A stretch of DNA of 54,760 nt from Bacteroidota bacterium (GTDB taxonomy: Bacteria > Bacteroidota > Bacteroidia > Flavobacteriales_F > PHOS-HE28): assembly GCA_014584605.1 (NCBI GenBank), contig JACTMO010000040.1, forward strand, positions 1 through 54,760. Reading direction: 5' to 3'. Below, in pieces: positions 34,901 to 42,379 of this stretch (position 1 is its first letter; every line of letters begins with the position of its first letter). Made by a program: the position numbers and the translations under genes. The notes beneath the pieces are model-generated. The model was not told the origin of the DNA, searched no databases, and saw only the letters and a list, made by a program, of their open reading frames with translations.

Positions 34901-34958
34901 GCAGGTGTGGCGGAGCGATCAGGCGCAAGTGCTGCCCTTGGTGGTGACCCGCCCGTAG
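31950..34958 (+). CDS. FG-GAP/VCBS-repeat secreted protein with T9SS sorting domain
   Basis: A 1,002-residue secreted protein starting with GTG; residues 1-22 (VIRFDPVLVALLASLPAGPVLA) are a signal peptide. Residues about 30-360 contain FG-GAP/VCBS-type calcium-loop repeats (VDLTGDGALDLLVVKDNG, GDIDADGDVDLVVACDND, GDLDGDGHPDLLLNDLAG, LDLDGDGDLDIGMHG, ADLDGDGRDDLLVNYP), forming a beta-propeller as in integrin-like adhesins. The middle is a series of PKD/Ig-like segments with paired Cys (DTLCWYGGDY, PTCPEGPVQL, DTLCSSSGPY). The C-terminus is a T9SS domain (LHLWPNPATDQVLVVAG ... GRYVVQVWRSDQAQVLPLVV). It probably acts in adhesion or matrix binding. It stands alone. Confidence 0.9.
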   Translation: MIRFDPVLVALLASLPAGPVLAQFDGYQLVDGCAAGQVQAVDLTGDGALDLLVVKDNGIDRYDNLDGQGSFGPSHTILPKPPGFRLLVRPGDIDADGDVDLVVACDNDSTLYVLEATNGQGNFAPPQPIATLPARLLPTGFTALAVVDLNADGLPEVLALYGGHDTVFRCRNLGGSFDPLDNIPDVLPDPGSGLFATGDLDGDGHPDLLLNDLAGHFVAACNTAGDGNTWTAAPLFTAPSDALHPAQVLDLDGDGDLDIGMHGPVLQWARNEGSWPAFTVLPFASGPDAGEAAYGRPGCGPWASVVNFPTEPGSPTQWRQLCDGQQGTAPPLPLTGVLKGVRVTWADLDGDGRDDLLVNYPNAFGWYRSQLPQAAPAWALTMPALDTLCWYGGDYVLPAPQPVTGTWSGPLVDQGEFHAYQAAVGTYILQHLVVDSSGCPVRGEAALQVVEGPTVEPLSAPIPTCPEGPVQLVASPSTGQWFGPVDSTGLVDLAQRPILGEAIFVFQDAAGGSCASEGLWLDLPAPAPMSLLVDTVMCANEPPQTLILTGPSPGSVSISGAVFGVQYVQPHILAVQFDPALGPGSYPLVTAAEGGAFCADTVTHWITVHAVPEVALTPFDTLCSSSGPYALQHAQPLGGAWSGFGVLGGHFDVSTHQFGNYVLHYAYTDSNGCSTTASQTITALRRPTVFGPPDAAVFCADEGLQDYNAVPLGGLWSAPLNAATGTLDPTFVSPLPYDGVAIYTFTDATGGQCSNLPRTFTVQARTAPMLTAAGPFCDNDPVASVTGTPGGLWGGAATGSGTTGLFDPAAVGPGTHFITLTAAAADECAGTGSLEVVVLPAPVVALDLPVDTVDLHGPAQVLGGGVPVGGTYTVNGVPVTAVDPQSLGPGWAVVRYEVTDGPCTGFALDSILVQDDTGLGDLGGEDALHLWPNPATDQVLVVAGQQRAKVLVLDPTGRTVVGPVSGLTPLPIDVRTLAPGRYVVQVWRSDQAQVLPLVVTRP

Positions 34959-35007
34959 TTCAGCGCGCGGGCCCAGGCTCCTTCGGGCCCCGCCCGCAGG
35001 CGAGACC

Positions 35008-35391
35008 TCACTCCACGGTGTAGCGCCTTTCCTCGCGGACCAGCTTCACGGGCTCCTTGCCGCACCGGCCCTTGTCGCTCGCGGTGCTGCAGGTGACGAT
35101 CGCCTCGGAACGCACCAGGCAGCGCGAGTCGCAACACACTTCCACCCGGTTCAGCACCCAGCGGTCGCCGCCACCGGGCCGCATGGGCACAATGGCGCTG
35201 TCCGCCGGAACGGTGTAGATCACCGCAGTCTCCTTCAGGACATCGCCCGGGCATTCGGTGCCGGGCCTCCAATGGCAGAGCAGGTACGCTTCGCTCGGGC
35301 GCGTGTTCACGAGGTTCTGCGCAAGGAGCGGGACGGCGGGACCGCAACAGGCCAGGATGGTGGCGAGCAGGTAACGACCGTGGGTGATCAT
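35008..35391 (-). CDS. small secreted Cys-rich protein of unknown function
   Basis: A 127-residue protein that I do not recognise. Residues 1-25 (MITHGRYLLATILACCGPAVPLLAQ) look like a signal peptide ending in LLAQ. The mature part has seven Cys residues (LLCHWRPGTECPGD, VEVCCDSRCLVRS, VTCSTASDKGRCG), probably forming disulfides in the periplasm, and ends in charged REERRYTVE. TAGCTTCG, a promoter-like octamer, lies 17 bp before the ATG. It converges on the FG-GAP gene across 49 bp that include a GC-rich imperfect hairpin. GC and codon use match the surroundings, which supports a real gene. Confidence 0.75.
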   Translation of the reverse strand: MITHGRYLLATILACCGPAVPLLAQNLVNTRPSEAYLLCHWRPGTECPGDVLKETAVIYTVPADSAIVPMRPGGGDRWVLNRVEVCCDSRCLVRSEAIVTCSTASDKGRCGKEPVKLVREERRYTVE

Positions 35392-35408
35392 GGCGTCGGC
35401 TTGTGCGC

Positions 35409-35416
35409 CGAAGCTA
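35409..35416 (-). promoter_or_regulatory. -7 element of the Cys-rich protein gene (TAGCTTCG)
   Basis: TAGCTTCG on the minus strand, 17 bp before the ATG at 35391, one mismatch to TAnnTTTG. Confidence 0.4.
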
Positions 35417-35472
35417 CATCGACGGCACCGACCTCGCGCAAGGACGGGCCGGCCCGTTGACCCCGGAGCGGC

Positions 35473-38247
35473 TCAGTCCAGACCCAGGGTGATCTGCTTG
35501 CCGGGCTCGTAGCCGATGAGCGGGTCCTCCGGGGAGCGTTCCACCTCCTGGGCGGCCTGCTGACGCTTGAAGCGTTTCACGGGGCTCTCTTCCAGGCCTT
35601 CCTCCTCGGGCGCCTCGAGGTTGCCGATCTCGTCCTCGCTGATCAGCATGCCCTGCACCTCCTCCAGCTCCGGCGTCATCGGGATGAACACGGCGTCGAG
35701 CAGTTCGAGGTCCTTCACCTTGAAGGGCGTGAGCCGGTTGCCCAGGGCCTTCGCCCCTTTCACGGCGATGAAGGCCTCCAGGTCCACCTCCTCGTCGGGC
35801 CGGTCGCTGCTGCGCTTGTCGAAGCTCACCCGTACGCGGGGATGTGCCACCAGGCTGTGCACGGCCAGGCGGCTGTCCGGGTGGTCCGTGATGAAGGACA
35901 TGATCTCGCGCGAGGGTTCCACTACGAAGCGTTTCACCTGGTACTGCTGCTTCTCCCCCTCCCAGTACACCGCGCTCACTGCGGCCTTGGGGTCCCACTT
36001 CACCACGGTGACCGCATTGTCCGGGAAGTGGGTGCTGAGCACGAAGGGGAAGAGCTGGCAGGTGCCGTTGCTCATGATGGCCAGGATGCGGTCCTCGCCG
36101 GAGAAGCGTCCCAGGTAACGCCCATGGCCCGTGTCGTTGAGGCGGCGCACCGTCTCGTCGAACCAGATCGGGATGGCGCCGAGGGTGCTGCCGCCGCGTT
36201 CCTTCAAGAGCACCTTCTGCACCATGTAGCGCGTGAGCAGGTTGCCCTTGCTGGCGCGTCCCTTCACCGACAGCTGGCTGAAGTCCACGTCGAACTTCGT
36301 CTTGCGCAGATTGGGCCGCGGCCGCAGGGTGACCTGCAACACCTCCGCCGCGCCATCGGGGTTGGCGCTGAAGTACTCCACCTTGCTTCCGGGAGTGCCG
36401 TTGGTGAGGTCGTACTCCTTGTCGCGCGTGATGCCGGTGACGGCGAAGCGCTTCATGTAGTAGGCGCCCTTGGGCCCGTCCTGGTACACCATGTGGTAGA
36501 TGGTGCGCTCGTCGTTCTTCTTCCAGACCCCTACGTGCAACACGCCCTTACCGATGAACTTCTTGTCGGCCACCTTGGTGACGAGCATGGTGCCGTTGTC
36601 CCGGAAGACGATGATGTCGTCGATGTCCGAGCACTCGTCCACGAACTCGTGGTTGCGCAGGCTCCAGCCCATGAAGCCTTCGGCCTTGTCCACGTAGAGC
36701 TTGCGGTTGGCCACGGCCACCTTGGTGGCCACGATGGTGTCGAAGGTGCGCAGCTCGGTGCGTCGCTCGCGACCTGCGCCGTACTTGCGCTTGAGCTCCT
36801 TGAAATGCTCCACGGCATGGTCCACCAGATGGGCCAGCTTGTCCTTCACCTCGGCGATCTGGTCCTCCAGGCCACGGATGTGCTCGTCGGCCTTGAAGCT
36901 GTCGTACTTGGAGATGCGCTTGATGCGGATCTCGGTGAGGCGCAGGATGTCCTCCTCGGTCACCGGACGGCGCAACTCCTTGATGTGGGGCTTGAGGCCC
37001 TTGTCGATGAAGCTCAGCACCTCCTCCCAGGTCTCGGCCTCCTCGATCCTCCGGTACACCTTCTTCTCGATGAAGATGCGCTCCAGTGAGCTGAAGTGCC
37101 ACTGGGCCTCCAGTTCCTCGAGCTTGATCTCCAGCTCCAGCTTCAGCAGGCGCAGGGTGTTCTCGGTGCTGATGCGCAGCAGCTCCTTCACCCCCACGAA
37201 GCGCGGCTTGTCGTTCTCGATCACCACGGCGTTGGGCGCGATGCTCACCTCGCAGTCGGTGAAGGCGAAGAGCGCGTCGATGGTGGTGTCGGGGCTCACC
37301 CCGGCGGCCAGATGGATGAGGATCTCGGCGTTCTCGGCCGTGTTGTCCTCGATGTGGCGCACCCGGATCTTCCCCTTCTCGTTGGCCTTGATGATGCTCT
37401 CGATCAGCGAGGTGGTCGTGGTGCCGAAGGGGATCTCGGTGACGACCAGGGTCTTATTGTCCTCCTTGCGGATGCGGGCCCTGCAGCGTACCCTTCCCCC
37501 GCGCTCGCCCTCGGCATAGTTGCTCACATCGGCCAGACCGCCCGTGGGGAAGTCGGGCACCAGGTCGAAGGACCGCTTCCGCAGCACCGCGATGCTGGCG
37601 TCGATGAGCTCGTTGAAGTTGTGGGGCAGCACCTTGCAGCTGAGGCCCACGGCGATGCCTTCGGCGCCCTGCGCCAGCAACAGCGGGAACTTCACCGGCA
37701 GGAAGATGGGTTCCTTGTTGCGGCCGTCGTAGCTGAGCTGCCACTCGGTCGTCTTCGGGTTGAAGACGACATCCTTGGCGAACTTGCTGAGGCGGGCCTC
37801 GATGTAGCGCGGGGCGGCCGCGCTGTCGCCCGTGAGGTTGTTGCCCCAGTTGCCCTGGCAGTCGATCAGCAGGTCCTTCTGCCCCATCTGCACCAGGGCA
37901 TCGCCGATGCTGGCGTCGCCGTGCGGGTGGTACTGCATGGTGTGCCCGATGATGTTGGCCACCTTGTTGTAGCGGCCGTCATCGAGCTCCTTCATGGCGT
38001 GCAGGATGCGCCGCTGCACCGGTTTCAATCCGTCGTAGAGCGCGGGCACGGCACGCTCCAGGATCACGTAGCTGGCGTAATCCAGGAACCAGCTGCGGTA
38101 CATGCCGCTCACGCTGAAGGCACCGCCGCTGCCCGGTGCCGGGCCCGGCACACCCCGTTCACCGGCCTCCTGCGGCGCGCCCTCCACCGGCCCTTCACCG
38201 GCTCCCGCGCGCTCCTCCGACCCGTCCTTTTCGTCGTTCATGGCCAT
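35473..38247 (-). CDS. parC: DNA topoisomerase IV / gyrase-type subunit A
   Basis: A 924-residue type IIA topoisomerase subunit that cleaves and rejoins both DNA strands. After a 45-residue Gly/Glu/Ala-rich N-terminal extension, the winged-helix core starts YRSWFLDYASYVILERAVPALYDGLKPVQRRIL; the active-site Tyr148 is in SAAAPRYIEARLSKF. The tower and coiled-coil parts follow, and the C-terminal part (about 590-860) has beta-pinwheel-like strands but no clear GyrA box (QRRGGKG), as is usual for the ParC-like protein of Bacteroidota. The tail EEEGLEESPVKRFKRQQ is acidic/basic mixed. It is the last gene of the parE operon and overlaps the lipoprotein gene by 10 bp. Confidence 0.93.
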   Translation of the reverse strand: MAMNDEKDGSEERAGAGEGPVEGAPQEAGERGVPGPAPGSGGAFSVSGMYRSWFLDYASYVILERAVPALYDGLKPVQRRILHAMKELDDGRYNKVANIIGHTMQYHPHGDASIGDALVQMGQKDLLIDCQGNWGNNLTGDSAAAPRYIEARLSKFAKDVVFNPKTTEWQLSYDGRNKEPIFLPVKFPLLLAQGAEGIAVGLSCKVLPHNFNELIDASIAVLRKRSFDLVPDFPTGGLADVSNYAEGERGGRVRCRARIRKEDNKTLVVTEIPFGTTTTSLIESIIKANEKGKIRVRHIEDNTAENAEILIHLAAGVSPDTTIDALFAFTDCEVSIAPNAVVIENDKPRFVGVKELLRISTENTLRLLKLELEIKLEELEAQWHFSSLERIFIEKKVYRRIEEAETWEEVLSFIDKGLKPHIKELRRPVTEEDILRLTEIRIKRISKYDSFKADEHIRGLEDQIAEVKDKLAHLVDHAVEHFKELKRKYGAGRERRTELRTFDTIVATKVAVANRKLYVDKAEGFMGWSLRNHEFVDECSDIDDIIVFRDNGTMLVTKVADKKFIGKGVLHVGVWKKNDERTIYHMVYQDGPKGAYYMKRFAVTGITRDKEYDLTNGTPGSKVEYFSANPDGAAEVLQVTLRPRPNLRKTKFDVDFSQLSVKGRASKGNLLTRYMVQKVLLKERGGSTLGAIPIWFDETVRRLNDTGHGRYLGRFSGEDRILAIMSNGTCQLFPFVLSTHFPDNAVTVVKWDPKAAVSAVYWEGEKQQYQVKRFVVEPSREIMSFITDHPDSRLAVHSLVAHPRVRVSFDKRSSDRPDEEVDLEAFIAVKGAKALGNRLTPFKVKDLELLDAVFIPMTPELEEVQGMLISEDEIGNLEAPEEEGLEESPVKRFKRQQAAQEVERSPEDPLIGYEPGKQITLGLD

Positions 38248-38666
38248 GTTCCACAGATCGTCTCCGGACGACCGAATGCGTTGTTGTTGGTGAGCCGCAG
38301 TTCCAGGCAGACCTCCTGTCCGGGCGTGAACTCCAGGCGGTGGAAACGCAACAGGTGCGACCCCGGCGGCACCTGGCCCACCAGGGTCCGCGTGCCCTCC
38401 AGCAGGTCATGCACCTCCACCTGGTAGCTGGCCGGGGCCAGGAACAGGCCGTCGTTCACCTTGAACTGCACCACCTGGCGGGAATAGGACGGCGGACCGA
38501 CCACCTGTTCCACGAAGATGCTGTCCAGTGCGAAGACCGTCGGCCCGGTGTAGTCCGCGTCGAAGGGATTGTCGGTGCGGGCCGACACGTCGACGTCGTC
38601 CTTGTAACAGCCGGCAAACCCCAGCCATAGGGCGCACAGGAGCAGGGGGCGGCAGGTGCTCCTCAT
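38238..38666 (-). CDS. small lipoprotein encoded between parE and parC
   Basis: A 142-residue lipoprotein. [20 protein letters not shown] places the lipobox GFAGC with Cys20; the mature part begins YKDDVDVSARTDNPFDADYTGPTVF. The rest is beta-rich (FALDSIFVEQVVGPPSYSRQVVQFKVN, ASYQVEVHDLLEGTRTLVGQVPPGSHLLRFHRLEFTPGQEVCLELRL), resembling a short Ig-like domain, but I recognise no family. Its start overlaps the stop of the preceding PEGA-like gene by 4 bp and its end overlaps the parC start by 10 bp, so its translation is tightly coupled to both. An upstream in-frame extension to 39404 runs antiparallel inside other genes and is not used. Confidence 0.82.
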   Translation of the reverse strand: MRSTCRPLLLCALWLGFAGCYKDDVDVSARTDNPFDADYTGPTVFALDSIFVEQVVGPPSYSRQVVQFKVNDGLFLAPASYQVEVHDLLEGTRTLVGQVPPGSHLLRFHRLEFTPGQEVCLELRLTNNNAFGRPETICGTWP

Positions 38667-39493
38667 CGCATGGGGATCGTCAGTCCGGCCACCCACGCAC
38701 CGCCCAGGCCATCGGGACCCGGCAGCCATACCAGCCCCTCGAAGCGCAGTTTCTCCCGGTCGTCGAACACCGGCAACGGTCGGCGGTCGGCACGCCGATA
38801 GGCCCACACGGTGACGGCGGCGGCCACGGCGAACACGCCGGTGCTCACGCCCAGCATCACCTTGCTGCGGCGGAAGTCCGCACGATGGTCGGGGAACACC
38901 TCGTCCTTCAGCACGGCGATCTCCCCGGGGTCGGCGCTGTGCTCGTACAGGTCCCGATCGTCCTGTAACCGCCGGCCGGCCTTGCGGTAGGTGAGGTACG
39001 AGGCGGTGGCCCATGCGGCGGCGCCCGCCGTGGCCACCGTGGGCAGGGCCTTGTTCAGCCACATGCGTTCGCGGAACCTCTTCATCTCCTTCAGGTGCTC
39101 GAGGTACTCCGGCGCGTAGGGTAGCCGCACCAGCAGGTCGCGGCTGCTGCCCGCGCGCACAAAGACCGTGGTATCGACGATCCGCCGGGTGGGAGCCCAC
39201 AATTGCAGCCGGTGGTTGCCCTCGGGCAGGTCCAGCACGCGCTCCTGCAGCCGATGCTTGCCGTCCAGCACCACCTGGAAGTCGTGCCCGGGATCCACCA
39301 CCAGGCGCAGCTGGCCCATGGTCTGTGCCGCAGCCTCCGGCCCGCAGGTGCCGAGCACCGCGGTCAGCAGCAGGAGCGGCCACGCCCAGGCCATGGTACG
39401 CCAACGCCGGGCGGCGGCCACCGCGCCGGGTCCGCTTCCCGCCCGGCGGAACGGCCCTGTGGCCGCCCGGGTCCGATCGGTCTCCGTGCTCAT
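38663..39493 (-). CDS. membrane-anchored PEGA-like protein in the topoisomerase operon
   Basis: A 276-residue envelope protein. A hydrophobic segment at about 35-57 ([24 protein letters not shown]) is a signal peptide or anchor; the real start may be the ATG at residue 34. Residues 58-125 look like a PEGA-type beta-sandwich ([41 protein letters not shown]). Then comes a charged helix ([18 protein letters not shown]), two further hydrophobic segments ([20 protein letters not shown] and [21 protein letters not shown]) and a short C-terminal strand part. It is translationally coupled to parE (4-bp overlap) and to the lipoprotein gene (4-bp overlap). Function unknown; the partner is presumably the lipoprotein. 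Confidence 0.82.
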   Translation of the reverse strand: MSTETDRTRAATGPFRRAGSGPGAVAAARRWRTMAWAWPLLLLTAVLGTCGPEAAAQTMGQLRLVVDPGHDFQVVLDGKHRLQERVLDLPEGNHRLQLWAPTRRIVDTTVFVRAGSSRDLLVRLPYAPEYLEHLKEMKRFRERMWLNKALPTVATAGAAAWATASYLTYRKAGRRLQDDRDLYEHSADPGEIAVLKDEVFPDHRADFRRSKVMLGVSTGVFAVAAAVTVWAYRRADRRPLPVFDDREKLRFEGLVWLPGPDGLGGAWVAGLTIPMR

Positions 39494-41397
39494 GCCTCCT
39501 GCTCCACTTCGTCCAGTTTGCGGGCGATCGCCTTCACAGGGTCCTCCGGCCTGTTGTTCACCACGTCCTTCTCCACGCGCAGGTTGCCGATGATGAACTC
39601 CTGCCGTTCGGGCGTGTTCTTGCCCATGTAAAAGTCCAGCAGCTGCTGCACGGCGGCCTCCTTGGTGATCATCACCGGCTCCAGGCGCATGTCCGGGCCG
39701 ATGAAGTGCTTGAACTCGTCGGGGCTGATCTCGCCCAGGCCCTTGAAGCGGGTGATCTCCGGGTCGCGGCCCAGCCGGGCGATGGCCTGCTGGCGCTCCT
39801 CATCGCTGTAACAGTACACGGTCTCCTTGCGATTGCGCACGCGGAACAGGGGCGTCTGAAGGATGTACAGGTGATCGTTCTTCACCAGGTCGGGGAAGAA
39901 CTGCAGGAAGAAGGTCATCAGCAGCAACCGGATGTGCATGCCGTCCACGTCGGCGTCGGTGGCGATGACGATGCGGTTGTAGCGCAGCCCGTCCATGCCG
40001 TCCTCGATGTCGAGCGCCGCCTGGATGAGGTTGAACTCCTCGTTCTCGTACACCACCTTCTTGGTGAGGCCGTGGCTGTTGAGCGGCTTGCCCTTGAGGC
40101 TGAAGACGGCCTGTGTCTCCACGCTGCGGCTCTTGGTGATGCTGCCGCTGGCGCTGTCGCCCTCGGTGATGAACAGGGTGGACTCCTGCTTGCGCGGATC
40201 GTTCTTGGGGTCGCTCAGGTGGATGCGGCAGTCGCGCAGCTTGCGGTTGTGCAGGCTGGCCTTCTTGGCGCGTTCGCGGGCCAGCTTGCGGATGCCGCTC
40301 AGCTCCTTGCGCTCGCGCTCGCTCTCCAGGATCTTCGACTGCAGGGCCTGCGTGGTCTCCGGATGCTTGTGCAGGAAGTTGTCCAGCTTGGTGGCCAGGA
40401 AATCGCCCACGAAGCTGCGCATGCTCTGCCCGCCGGGCTCCACCTCCAGGCTGCCCAGCTTGGTCTTGGTCTGGCTCTCGAACACCGGCTCGATCACCTT
40501 CACGGCAATGGCCGCCACGATGCCGGTGCGGATGTCGCCGGCCTCCCAGTCCTTCTTGAAGAACTCCTTGATCACCTTGGCCACGCCTTCGCGGAAGGCG
40601 CCCTGGTGCGTGCCGCCCTGCGTGGTGTGCTGGCCGTTGACGAAGCTGTAGTACTCCTCGCCGTAATGGTTGGCGTGGGTCATGGCCACCTCGATGTCGT
40701 CGCCCACCAGGTGGATGATGGGGTACAACGGCTCGCCGTCCATCTTGGTGGTCAGCAGGTCCAGCAGGCCGTTCTTGCTCTGGAAGCGCTGTCCGTTGTA
40801 CACGATGGTGAGGCCCGTGTTCAGGTAGCAGTAGTTCCACAGCAGCCGTTCGATATGCTGGTCGCGGAACTGGAAATGCCGGAACATCTCGGGGTCGGGC
40901 TCGAAGACCACCCGCGTGCCGTTGGCCTCCTCGCTCTTCATCAGCTTCTCGTCCTTGCGCAGCACACCCCGGTCGAACTCGGCGCGCTTGAGCTGCCCCT
41001 CACGCACGCTCTCGATCCTGAAGTAGGTGCTCAGGGCGTTCACCGCCTTGGTGCCCACGCCGTTGAGGCCCACGCTCTTCTTGAAGGCCTTGCTGTCGTA
41101 CTTGGCGCCGGTGTTGATCTTGCTCACCACATCGATCACCTTGCCCAGCGGCACGCCGCGGCCGTAGTCGCGCACCTCCACCCGTGGACCCTCGATCTTG
41201 ACCTCCACCTTCCTGCCGTGGCCCATCACGAACTCGTCGATGCAGTTGTCCAGCACCTCCTTCAGCAGGATGTAGATGCCGTCGTCGTAGCTGCTGCCGT
41301 CGCCCAGCTTGCCGATGTACATGCCCGGTCGCAGCCGGATGTGCTCCTTCCAGTCCAGGGACCGGATATGCTCCTCACCGTAGTTGGTCTCGCTCAT
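39490..41397 (-). CDS. parE: DNA topoisomerase IV / gyrase-type subunit B
   Basis: A 635-residue ATPase subunit of a type IIA topoisomerase. The GHKL ATPase domain shows [12 protein letters not shown] (motif N), [11 protein letters not shown] and [18 protein letters not shown]; the TOPRIM domain has [32 protein letters not shown], and the metal-binding [13 protein letters not shown]. The length (no insertion in the TOPRIM region) matches the short subunit B typical of topoisomerase IV in Bacteroidota. It is the first gene of a four-gene overlapping operon ending with subunit A. A candidate promoter, TACCTTCG, lies about 105 bp upstream. Confidence 0.95.
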   Translation of the reverse strand: MSETNYGEEHIRSLDWKEHIRLRPGMYIGKLGDGSSYDDGIYILLKEVLDNCIDEFVMGHGRKVEVKIEGPRVEVRDYGRGVPLGKVIDVVSKINTGAKYDSKAFKKSVGLNGVGTKAVNALSTYFRIESVREGQLKRAEFDRGVLRKDEKLMKSEEANGTRVVFEPDPEMFRHFQFRDQHIERLLWNYCYLNTGLTIVYNGQRFQSKNGLLDLLTTKMDGEPLYPIIHLVGDDIEVAMTHANHYGEEYYSFVNGQHTTQGGTHQGAFREGVAKVIKEFFKKDWEAGDIRTGIVAAIAVKVIEPVFESQTKTKLGSLEVEPGGQSMRSFVGDFLATKLDNFLHKHPETTQALQSKILESERERKELSGIRKLARERAKKASLHNRKLRDCRIHLSDPKNDPRKQESTLFITEGDSASGSITKSRSVETQAVFSLKGKPLNSHGLTKKVVYENEEFNLIQAALDIEDGMDGLRYNRIVIATDADVDGMHIRLLLMTFFLQFFPDLVKNDHLYILQTPLFRVRNRKETVYCYSDEERQQAIARLGRDPEITRFKGLGEISPDEFKHFIGPDMRLEPVMITKEAAVQQLLDFYMGKNTPERQEFIIGNLRVEKDVVNNRPEDPVKAIARKLDEVEQEA

Positions 41398-41501
41398 CGT
41401 GCTTCATCGCCCACCCGGCCCGGAAGCACCTATCAACGCGGTGGACGCCCGGGCCCGAACGCCGGAGATCCAACAGGGACAAGGGTTCCGACGGGGCGCC
41501 A

Positions 41502-41509
41502 CGAAGGTA
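41502..41509 (-). promoter_or_regulatory. candidate promoter of the parE operon (TACCTTCG)
   Basis: TACCTTCG on the minus strand, one mismatch to TAnnTTTG, 104 bp before the parE ATG. It implies a leader of about 100 bases, longer than for other genes here, and is less certain. Confidence 0.35.
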
Positions 41510-41567
41510 AGTCCGCACCCGCCAGCCCCGGTCGGTTGTTCCGGGGAACGGTTATCAACGATCGGGC

Positions 41568-42350
41568 TCAGTTTTCAACAGACCGGACGGTCGCGGCCTG
41601 CAGCGGCGCAAGCCACCCCACGGTCAAGGCTCCGAAGGCCTGCCTTCCGCCGTAAAGGGCCCGGTCGGTGGCTCCGAACTCCACGCCGCCCACAAGGCTG
41701 AGCAGCAAACCGGGCAGCGGCTGGTAGCGAAGGCCGGCCTGCAAACCGGCCACCAGCATCATCCGCTCCTCCACCGATGGCTGCACGACGTAACTGCTGC
41801 TGGTCACCTCCGTCCACTGCGGCACCCAGCCCGGATCATAGTGGATGGTCGTGGTCTCCACGGTGCCGGCCTCGCGCGTCGACGTGACGTAGGCGAGCCG
41901 CACCGCCGGTCCGGCGGTGACCGCCAACGGCGGCAAGGCCTGCCACCACCCGTGCACGGCCAGACCGCCCTGGAACATGTGCGCGTCGAAGCGCCCCGTC
42001 CATCGGTACACTTCACTCCGCAGCGAGGATGGCGCCGTGGATGTGCTCTCCGAGCGGATCATGGCGCGCTGGCTCCCCAAGCACACCTCCGGGCCGATCA
42101 GCAGTCCGCCGCGGCCGCCCTCCGGCCGGACGAGCACCGCGAGCCCCGCACGGAACCCGAAAGCGTGTGACCGATCGCTCCCCAGGAATTTGCGCTCCTC
42201 TCCGTCCCGATAGCCCGGCACCAGCCCGCCCTGGACCACTGTCGGACCCACATCCACCAGCAACGCGGGCTGTGCGTTCCCCATCGTGATCCATGTCGCC
42301 GCGGTCCAAAGCAGCGCCAACGATCGGAGGTGGGAGGCGCGTCGCCGCAT
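41568..42350 (-). CDS. probable outer-membrane beta-barrel protein
   Basis: A 260-residue exported protein. MRRRASHLRSLALLWTAATWITMGNAQ is a signal peptide. The mature part consists of alternating amphipathic strands and Gly-rich turns (LLVDVGPTVVQGG, FGFRAGLAVLVRP, GLLIGPEVCLG, MFQGGLAVHGWW, LAVTAGPAVRLAYVT, MMLVAGLQAGLRYQPLPGLLLSLVGGVEFG), as in small porin-like barrels of Bacteroidota. It does not end in a typical aromatic C-terminal residue. An upstream GTG at 42383 overlaps the stop of the preceding metalloprotease gene by 4 bp (GTGA) and is an alternative start that would imply coupling. No specific family recognised. Confidence 0.72.
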   Translation of the reverse strand: MRRRASHLRSLALLWTAATWITMGNAQPALLVDVGPTVVQGGLVPGYRDGEERKFLGSDRSHAFGFRAGLAVLVRPEGGRGGLLIGPEVCLGSQRAMIRSESTSTAPSSLRSEVYRWTGRFDAHMFQGGLAVHGWWQALPPLAVTAGPAVRLAYVTSTREAGTVETTTIHYDPGWVPQWTEVTSSSYVVQPSVEERMMLVAGLQAGLRYQPLPGLLLSLVGGVEFGATDRALYGGRQAFGALTVGWLAPLQAATVRSVEN

Positions 42351-42379
42351 GTCGATCCAACGCAGGGTCTCCTCGGATA

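Noticed and set aside
41550-41556. GATAACC on the minus strand upstream of parE
   Set aside because: The second box is missing at the required 13-bp distance (ACCGAC instead of NGGWAT), so it is probably a chance match.
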